Shown piece after piece: positions 15,445 to 19,749 of a stretch of 19,749 nucleotides of DNA (position 1 is the stretch's first letter; each line of letters begins with the position of its first letter). Made by a program: the position numbers and the translations under genes. The stretch lies in assembly GCA_038522635.1 (NCBI GenBank), contig JBCBJZ010000060.1:1-19749 (forward strand). Reading direction: 5' to 3'. The notes beneath the pieces are model-generated. The model made no database searches and was not told the DNA's origin. It saw only the letters and a list, made by a program, of their open reading frames with translations. This DNA comes from JBCBJZ01 sp038522635. Its GTDB lineage: Bacteria > Pseudomonadota > Alphaproteobacteria > Rhizobiales > Hyphomicrobiaceae.

Positions 15445-16839
15445 TTATGCGCCAGGGCTGATCATGAGCGCGGGATCGACAATGCGATCGAAATCTTCGG
15501 CCGACACATAGCCGCCCTGCACCGCCTCTTCACGCAACGTGGTTCCGTTCTTGTGTGCCGCCTTCGCGATCGCTGCGGCGTTGTCGTAGCCGATCGTCGG
15601 TGCAAGCGCCGTCACCAGCATCAGCGAGCGCTCCAGCCCGCCGCGGATGTTGTCGGTGCGCGCCTCGATGCCGACCACGCACTTATCGGTGAAGCTGATC
15701 GAGGCGTCGCTGAGCAGGCGGATCGACTGCAGGAAGTTGTACGCCATCACCGGGTTGAAGACGTTGAGCTCGAAGTGACCCTGGCTGCCTGCGAACGTCA
15801 GCGTGGCGTGATTGCCGAAGACTTGCGCACAGACCATTGTAAGCGCTTCGCACTGGGTCGGGTTGACCTTGCCGGGCATGATGGACGAACCGGGCTCGTT
15901 TTCCGGCAGCGCCAACTCGCCGAGCCCTGAGCGGGGGCCGGAGCCGAGGAAGCGGATGTCGTTGGCGATCTTGAATAGCGCGGCTGCAGCAGCGTTGATC
16001 GCACCGTGCGAGAACACCATCGCGTCATGGGCTGCGAGCGCCTCGAACTTGTTTGGCGCCGTCACGAACGGTAGGCCGGTCAGCGCCGCTACGTTTTGGG
16101 CGACGGCTTCGGCGAAACCGACCGGCGCGTTGAGGCCGGTGCCGACCGCGGTGCCGCCCTGGGCCAACTCAAGCAGGCCCGGCAACGTCTGCTCGATGCG
16201 CACGATCGCGTTTTCAACCTGGGTCGCGTAGCCGGAAAATTCCTGCCCCAATGTCAGCGGGGTCGCATCCTGGGTGTGCGTGCGCCCGATCTTGATGATG
16301 TCTTGGAATTCGTTCTGCTTAACGACCAAGCTCGCGTGCAGGTGGCGCAACGCGGGCAGCAGATCGCTGGTGATTTGCTCCGCGCAGGCGATGTGCATGG
16401 CCGTCGGGTAGGTGTCGTTCGACGACTGGCTCATGTTGCAGTGATCGTTCGGGTGGACCGGCGTCTTCGAGCCCATCTCGCCGCCCATGATCTGGATGGC
16501 GCGGTTCGCGATCACCTCGTTGGCGTTCATGTTCGACTGCGTGCCCGAACCGGTCTGCCAGACGACGAGTGGGAAATGCTCATCGAGCTGGCCTTCCATC
16601 ACTTCTTGCGCGGCCTGGTTGATGGCTTCGCCGATGGGGGCGTCAAGTTTGCCAAGCGCCATGTTGGCGGTGGCGGCCGCGCGCTTGACGATGCCGAGCG
16701 CACGCACGATCGGGCGCGGTTGTGTTTCCCAGCCGATCGCGAAGTTGCCAAGGCTGCGTTGCGCTTGGGCGCCCCAGTACTTGTCGGCGGGGACATCGAT
16801 CGGGCCAAAGGTGTCGGTCTCGGTGCGGGTGCTGGTCAT
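15445..16839 (-). CDS. fumC: Fumarate hydratase class II
   Basis: The protein has 464 residues, the normal length for the iron-independent class II fumarase of the TCA cycle (fumarate to L-malate, homotetramer, cytoplasm). Region 1 is GSGTQSNMN at 97-105 and region 2 is GRTHTQDATPLTLGQE with His188, the catalytic-site histidine position of the E. coli enzyme. The superfamily signature GSSIMPGKVNPTQ lies at about 316-328 and holds the catalytic serine loop. The C-terminal domain (AHKNGTTLREEAVQGGYVSAEDFDRIVDP) is also typical. GAGG lies about 6 bases before the ATG. The gene is 169 bases downstream of sspB on the same strand and 58 bases or more upstream of the RHH gene. Confidence 0.97.
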   Translation of the reverse strand: MTSTRTETDTFGPIDVPADKYWGAQAQRSLGNFAIGWETQPRPIVRALGIVKRAAATANMALGKLDAPIGEAINQAAQEVMEGQLDEHFPLVVWQTGSGTQSNMNANEVIANRAIQIMGGEMGSKTPVHPNDHCNMSQSSNDTYPTAMHIACAEQITSDLLPALRHLHASLVVKQNEFQDIIKIGRTHTQDATPLTLGQEFSGYATQVENAIVRIEQTLPGLLELAQGGTAVGTGLNAPVGFAEAVAQNVAALTGLPFVTAPNKFEALAAHDAMVFSHGAINAAAAALFKIANDIRFLGSGPRSGLGELALPENEPGSSIMPGKVNPTQCEALTMVCAQVFGNHATLTFAGSQGHFELNVFNPVMAYNFLQSIRLLSDASISFTDKCVVGIEARTDNIRGGLERSLMLVTALAPTIGYDNAAAIAKAAHKNGTTLREEAVQGGYVSAEDFDRIVDPALMISPGA

Positions 16840-17008
16840 GGGGGCCTCTGTCGTGGGGCGCTGTTCGCCGCGCGCCGCGGCGGAGCAGGCTGAGGGATCG
16901 GTCGCGCCGGCCTTTGTCCGGCGGGCCTTGAAGGATCGGCATCAAAATGCGGCCGGCGGCAAACGACGCTTTGCCTTGTGCGAAAATGCGTGCGGGATCG
17001 CCGCGGCG

Positions 17009-17881
17009 CTAACTTTGGCGCTTGCGAAAGGCGTCCAGGCTGACGACTTTTTCGTCGTCGTTATCGCTTTCAGGCTGGTCGACGCCGTCGTCCTGGCCAG
17101 CGTCAGTGCCTGCGGCGGTGAGATCATCATCGGGCTTGGCCGGCGCGGTCGCATCGCCGTTTGGGGGCCCTTCGCTGGAAAGCCCGGTGGCGCGCTCTGG
17201 CTTCGGGGCGTCGGCCTGCGGTATCACAGCCGGCTCGAGAGCCTCGTCTCCTGTGATGCCGGGACGATCGCGTGTGGCGTGATCGTCGACCTCGCCCGCT
17301 TTAGCGTCCGAGGCTTCGCTGTCGCTTGGCGCCGGTAGGGCTGCTGGCGAAACGCCGGCGCCGTTCTTGATGCGCTTTTCGCGGCTTGGCGAACGTTTGC
17401 GTACGGGGCTCGCGTCTTCGTCGTCCGCGCCTGCGCCAACCGGCTTGAGGATCGGTTTTGCACCACCATTGGGCCCCGCGCCCGCATCGAATTGGAAGCC
17501 TTCCCCCTCGCCGGTTTGCGTCAGCTCAGACTCCTCGAACTGCAAGCCGTAAGGCACGGAGGGATCGAAGAACACTTTGACCGCAGCGAACGGCACCACC
17601 AGCCGCTCGGGGATGCCGTCGAACGTCAGCTTCACTTCAAAACGGTCGTCGCTGACCAGCAGATCCCAGAAGCGGTGCTGCAGGACAATCGTCATCTCGT
17701 CGGGAAACTTGGCGAGCAACCGCCGTGATATGTTGACGCCGGGAAACGTCGTGTTGAAGGCCACATAGAAGTGGTGCGCGCCTGGCAGGCCGTCTTTGAC
17801 GACGCGCTTGAGCACCGCGTGGACCACGCCGCGCATGGCGTCCTGGGCGAGGCGATCGTAGTCGATGGTGTCAGTGGTCAT
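17009..17881 (-). CDS. sspB: SspB-family ClpXP adaptor (alpha-type)
   Basis: The protein has 290 residues. Residues 1-125 are the SspB peptide-binding fold: an N-terminal dimerisation helix (YDRLAQDAMRGVVHAVLKRV), then HHFYVAFNTTFPGVNISRRLLAKFPDEMTIVLQHRFWDL and FEVKLTFDGIPERLVVPFAAVKVFFDPSVPYGLQF. A long acidic, disordered linker follows (126-272). The last residues, EKVVSLDAFRKRQS, correspond to the ClpX-binding motif at the end of such adaptors. SspB binds ssrA-tagged proteins released by trans-translation and hands them to ClpXP. The RNA that encodes that tag (ANDNYAETALAA) lies just upstream on the same strand at 18270-18652. The linker is long for the family. The ATG at 17881 lacks a clear Shine-Dalgarno sequence but fits the family's N-terminus. 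Confidence 0.93.
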   Translation of the reverse strand: MTTDTIDYDRLAQDAMRGVVHAVLKRVVKDGLPGAHHFYVAFNTTFPGVNISRRLLAKFPDEMTIVLQHRFWDLLVSDDRFEVKLTFDGIPERLVVPFAAVKVFFDPSVPYGLQFEESELTQTGEGEGFQFDAGAGPNGGAKPILKPVGAGADDEDASPVRKRSPSREKRIKNGAGVSPAALPAPSDSEASDAKAGEVDDHATRDRPGITGDEALEPAVIPQADAPKPERATGLSSEGPPNGDATAPAKPDDDLTAAGTDAGQDDGVDQPESDNDDEKVVSLDAFRKRQS

Positions 17882-17925
17882 AGGGTGTCGCGCAGGTTGA
17901 GGGCGGGCCTAAGGATAAGGCGTAA

Positions 17926-17949
17926 AGAGAGCGCGGAGCGCGCGTCTCT
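17926..17949 (-). terminator. Stem-loop between ssrA and sspB, possible terminator
   Basis: On the minus strand AGAGA-c-GCGCG, loop CTC, CGCGCTCTCT forms a 10-bp stem with one bulged base, followed by TTTACG. It could end transcripts coming from the tmRNA gene, but the T-run is only three long, so it may instead be a leader structure of sspB. Confidence 0.35.
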
Positions 17950-18140
17950 TAGGCGGAACGTGTGAGCTAGTGATCGTCAATGCGCAGCGATCGGGCAAGA
18001 TCAGCGCGCGCAACCGCTGTGGATCAATGCGCCCGTGACCAATCATCGAAGCCGCATCAGGTTCCATGGCGTGGATATCACCATTGTGGACGCAAATACA
18101 ACGAAGCCGGTTCGAGGTCGTGGCGCGGGTGCGCAACTCT

Positions 18141-18202
18141 TGGTGAGTGCCCGTCTGGTGAGTGCCCGTCTGGGTGAGTGCCAGTCTCAGTGAGTGCCGG
18201 TC
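18141..18202. repeat. Four-unit tandem repeat of 15-16 bp
   Basis: Units are TGGTGAGTGCCCGTC (18141-18155 and 18156-18170, identical), TGGGTGAGTGCCAGTC (18171-18186) and TCAGTGAGTGCCGGTC (18187-18202). The common core is GTGAGTGCC-GTC. Two identical units next to two diverged ones suggest recent slippage. It lies just past the tmRNA coding piece, so it may be transcribed as part of the tmRNA precursor. Confidence 0.85.
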
Positions 18203-18269
18203 TTGGTCCGCGCCAAGCTGTGAGCTCAGGCGCCCGCGTGATGAGCCTCGCGTCGTATCAGCATGAGAC

Positions 18270-18497
18270 CATGATAGTCCGGGTGAATAATGGAGGGCTT
18301 CTGTTGCCCGGTGCCCTCCGTACCGCGCCAAACCTTGCTAGAGGTCAGGACTTAGGTCGAAACCTTCGCACTGCATTACGCAGCGAGAGCGGTCTCAGCA
18401 TAGTTGTCGTTTGCAACTATAAAGCAGCCCGATAACGGTGGTACCATGCCGAGCGAAAGATAGCCCTTTACACCCTCGTCGATCCTATTTCGCCCCC
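18270..18497 (-). ncRNA. ssrA: tmRNA coding piece
   Basis: It starts at 18497 with GGGGGCGAAATAGG, holds the resume region (TATAGTT-GCA), the tag frame and one clear H-type pseudoknot whose last paired base is 18279. The 3' end is not defined by the sequence; 18270 is a guess just past the pseudoknot. Confidence 0.85.
18376..18414 (-). other. tmRNA tag reading frame ANDNYAETALAA-stop
   Basis: GCA at 18414 is the resume codon; twelve codons run to GCG (18379), followed by TAA at 18376-18378. With the alanine carried by tmRNA itself the appended tag would be A-ANDNYAETALAA. The ALAA end is the ClpX degron type and the AANDNY part is the SspB-binding type known from alphaproteobacteria. Confidence 0.95.
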
Positions 18498-18570
18498 ATC
18501 AGATGCCGCCGTCGTTGATGCTACGCTTGGCTGCTTTGAAGGCAGCACGTGGCTTGCATTGAGCGGCATG
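18498..18570 (-). other. tmRNA internal spacer removed on maturation
   Basis: These 73 bases join the encoded CCA (18571) to the 5' end of the coding piece (18497). Their ends pair (ATGCCGC 18569-18563 with GCGGCAT 18509-18503), extending the acceptor stem. An inner hairpin GCTGC/GCAGC spans 18530-18546. Such a spacer is excised in the known two-piece tmRNAs. Confidence 0.8.
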
Positions 18571-18652
18571 TGGTGGAGGCGCCGGGTACTGCCCCCGGGT
18601 CCGATGAGCTTATTACGACGTCCATTTATCGCCATAGCCAGGTCTCCCCAGC
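18571..18652 (-). ncRNA. ssrA: tmRNA acceptor piece
   Basis: About 82 nt if the TATCTT -10 (18664-18659) is used, close to the size known for Caulobacter acceptor RNA. The 3' end is the encoded CCA at 18573-18571. The T-loop is GGCAGTA, without the usual TTC. Confidence 0.85.
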
Positions 18653-18658
18653 ACCCTT

Positions 18659-18664
18659 AAGATA
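18659..18664 (-). promoter_or_regulatory. Putative -10 element of ssrA
   Basis: TATCTT on the minus strand, 7 bases before the predicted 5' end of the acceptor piece. No good -35 is seen at 16-18 bp; that stretch is A/T-rich (TTTATT). It lies in the gap shared with the divergent gene at 18849. Confidence 0.35.
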
Positions 18665-18848
18665 GGAGACCGCGGGTTAAAAATAAAGCCTGTGGCGCGG
18701 GCTGCTCGCTTGGTCCTGCTGCGAGGCGTGGATGAGTGATGTTCATTTTCCACACGCGCGCGTCGCTGTTCTGGCCGATCGACGCCTTGCAGCGCAGCCG
18801 CAACTCCCGCATGGTTAATGACCAAAGCATGCGTAAGGGAGTTCGCAG

Positions 18849-19502
18849 ATGGTGTACGCGCCGGTCGATGCCGGGACGGTTTTGTGGTTGGATTTCGATG
18901 CCCTGGGCTTTGCGCGCCCGGAAATGGAAAAGACGCGGCCCGTGGTGGTGCTTTCGCCCAAGACAAAGCAGCGCGATGGCACGGTGGTCTGTGTGCCGAT
19001 CACCTCGGCGTTGGGCAATTTTTCGAACCCTGACGCCATTGAGATCACCAACAAAACGTTTGTTGACGGCAGCCCGACCGGGCGCTCTTTCGCGCTTTGC
19101 AGCCATCCGATTACGGTGTCGTTGAGCCGGCTCACCCGCTACCAGGGCCAGGCACGCCGCAAGACGAACGCGCGCGCGAACTACCAGAAGGGCTCGCGCA
19201 TCGTGGGCGAGGATCTCAAGACCATCCGCGTGGCGGCCTTCAGGGCCATGCTGAGCGATGATGAGTTTGTGAACCTTTTGTCGCGACGCCATCGCGATCT
19301 CATCAAGCGGCTGCGGACGCGCCAGGAGAAATCCAGGCGGCTTGGCCGCCGGGCCGCGCCGGGTAAAGGGCGTAACGCACAAGGGAAACGCGCCAAGCAA
19401 ACCACGCCAGCGCAGAAACAGGCGCTCTACGCGGCCCAGCGGGGCCACCAACGGGGCCTCCAACGGGGCGAAGGGCAAGGGCCTGCCGCCAACCGGCGCT
19501 AG
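18849..19502 (+). CDS. Solitary PemK/MazF-like protein with long basic tail
   Basis: The protein has 217 residues. Residues 8-125 resemble the PemK/MazF fold of mRNA-interferase toxins: GTVLWLDFDALG, then EKTRPVVVLSPKTK and GTVVCVPITSALG. Arg30 and Thr52 lie where MazF-type enzymes carry their catalytic Arg and Thr/Ser. Typical toxins have about 110 residues. Here about 90 more follow, a short helical part (LSDDEFVNLLSRRHRDLIKRL) and a Lys/Arg/Gln-rich tail that could bind RNA. AGGGAG lies 7 bases before the ATG at 18849. No antitoxin gene is adjacent: upstream is the divergent tmRNA gene, downstream only repeats. It may be a domesticated or orphan interferase, or a non-toxic relative. The TAG stop is the first three bases of the repeat at 19500. 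Confidence 0.8.
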   Translation: MVYAPVDAGTVLWLDFDALGFARPEMEKTRPVVVLSPKTKQRDGTVVCVPITSALGNFSNPDAIEITNKTFVDGSPTGRSFALCSHPITVSLSRLTRYQGQARRKTNARANYQKGSRIVGEDLKTIRVAAFRAMLSDDEFVNLLSRRHRDLIKRLRTRQEKSRRLGRRAAPGKGRNAQGKRAKQTTPAQKQALYAAQRGHQRGLQRGEGQGPAANRR

Positions 19503-19596
19503 AGTTCATCCGCATCAGGTGGACTCACCTGAGGCGAAAGATGAACGGCAAAACAAAAGCTTAGATGTCGGTTCTGCTTCGACTTGAAGCGAACCG
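19500..19596 (+). repeat. Double-hairpin intergenic repeat, copy C
   Basis: It matches copy A (2942-3038) at 88 of 97 positions in the same orientation relative to the upstream gene. It begins TAGAGTTCATCCGC, whose TAG is the stop of the PemK-like gene. Loop bases differ (GACT for GAAT; GACT for AAGG) while most stem pairs are kept. Confidence 0.85.
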
Positions 19597-19601
19597 GCCT
19601 T

Positions 19602-19673
19602 AGAGCAACGGGCGCAAAGTGTGAGTCGCCGGCTTAAACACTCACGCCTTCCCTTTGCGCCCAAAGCTGCTCT
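19602..19673. repeat. 72-bp palindromic element
   Basis: Nested arms: AGAGCA (19602-19607) with TGCTCT (19668-19673), GGGCGCAAAG (19610-19619) with CTTTGCGCCC (19653-19662), and GTGAGT (19621-19626) with ACTCAC (19640-19645). It begins TAGAGCA with the preceding T, like other palindromes here, but its sequence differs from copies A-C. Confidence 0.75.
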
Positions 19674-19685
19674 GCACTTCAAGAT

Positions 19686-19749
19686 TAGATCATCTTTGGG
19701 CGATTTCGGGCTCACCCGTGGTGATCCCGATAAATCGCCCGATGATCTA
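19686..19749. repeat. 64-bp palindromic repeat, copy 2
   Basis: TAGATCATC pairs with GATGATCTA, GGGCGATTT with AAATCGCCC, CGGG with CCCG and TCACC with GGTGA around a CGT loop. There is a TTT bulge on the left arm and a 2-base bulge on the right. It reaches exactly the window end and matches 15333-15396 (reverse strand) at 55 of 64 positions. Confidence 0.85.

Larger units (their letters stand above)
17882..18269. other. Intergenic region between sspB and the tmRNA gene
   Basis: No gene is supported. The region contains the hairpin at 17926-17949, a tandem repeat at 18141-18202, and probably the sspB promoter. A TTGACG on the minus strand near 17971 lacks a matching -10. A 140-codon minus-strand frame over this region runs through the tandem repeat and into the tmRNA coding piece, and is rejected. 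Confidence 0.5.
18270..18652 (-). ncRNA. ssrA: Circularly permuted two-piece tmRNA gene
   Basis: Read on the minus strand, the acceptor piece comes first and the tag-coding piece second, the permuted order known from alphaproteobacteria. The acceptor piece ends CGCCTCC-A-CCA (18581 to 18571). The coding piece starts GGGGGCG at 18497. These seven bases pair with CGCCTCC, giving a G3-U70 wobble, the alanyl-tRNA synthetase identity pair. AAATAGGATCGACG after the 5' strand is the conserved D-like region. The T-arm is CCGGG, GGCAGTA, CCCGG. The tag frame reads ANDNYAETALAA-stop. Downstream is an H-type pseudoknot (18313-18319 with 18292-18298; 18307-18311 with 18279-18283). The RNA rescues stalled ribosomes with SmpB and tags the nascent chain. 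The outer ends (18270 and 18652) are estimates. Confidence 0.95.

Noticed and set aside
16958..16975. GGCAAA/TTTGCC hairpin after sspB as a terminator
   Set aside because: Only 6 bp and no T-run; too weak to call.
16096..17338. Two long overlapping plus-strand frames (16096-16893, 16487-17338)
   Set aside because: Antisense to fumC and sspB, both clearly recognisable.
17909..18331. A 140-codon minus-strand frame
   Set aside because: It translates the tandem repeat and part of the tmRNA coding piece; no protein features.
18571..18602. Phage or island attachment site at the tmRNA 3' end
   Set aside because: No duplicated acceptor-stem sequence and no integrase in the window, so there is no evidence of integration.
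18657..19478. A 273-codon minus-strand frame
   Set aside because: Antisense to the PemK-like gene and overlapping the ssrA promoter region; no domain.

Overview
The window reads as chromosomal DNA of a GC-rich alphaproteobacterium. Four things point there: a circularly permuted two-piece tmRNA gene, an alpha-type SspB next to fumC and a COG4321-type ribbon-helix-helix gene, a GAAC-N7-GAAC LexA box of the alphaproteobacterial type at uvrD, and intergenic palindromes with TAGA...TCTA-type ends as seen in many Rhizobiales-like genomes. The species cannot be named from the sequence.

Layout. 1-983 (minus): two unrecognised proteins, one cut by the left edge. 984-1165: a divergent intergenic region with a perfect 9-bp palindrome. 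1166-2944 (plus): a glutathionyl-hydroquinone reductase-like enzyme and a CoxG/SRPBCC protein. 2942-3038: a double-hairpin repeat that supplies the coxG stop codon. 3142-5604 (plus): the UvrD/PcrA helicase, with a putative promoter and LexA box on its start codon. 5721-7825 (plus): an SDR protein lacking the Ser-Tyr-Lys triad and a class III cyclase-domain protein with altered base-specificity residues. 7849-9699 (minus): a ClC-family chloride transport protein. 10064-14821 (plus): a giant AsmA-like protein with a Pro/Ala-rich tail.

15093-18652 (minus) is a tract of related housekeeping genes. In transcription order it holds the tmRNA ssrA (acceptor piece, spacer, coding piece with tag ANDNYAETALAA), sspB (the ClpXP adaptor that in this group delivers ssrA-tagged proteins), fumC, and a ribbon-helix-helix protein. 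The tmRNA gene is not an ORF; I recognised it from the tag reading frame, the 7-bp acceptor stem with a G3-U pair, the encoded CCA and an H-type pseudoknot. Divergent from ssrA, at 18849-19502, is a solitary PemK/MazF-like protein. The right edge (19500-19749) is a run of three palindromic elements. One is a second copy of the 2942 repeat, and again forms the upstream gene's stop codon. Another matches a 64-bp palindrome lying just upstream of the ribbon-helix-helix gene.

The most interesting points are the tag RNA next to its adaptor gene, with an mRNA-interferase-like gene alongside; repeats that form the ends of genes; the SOS box on the uvrD start codon; and a neighbouring SDR and cyclase that both lack expected active-site residues.
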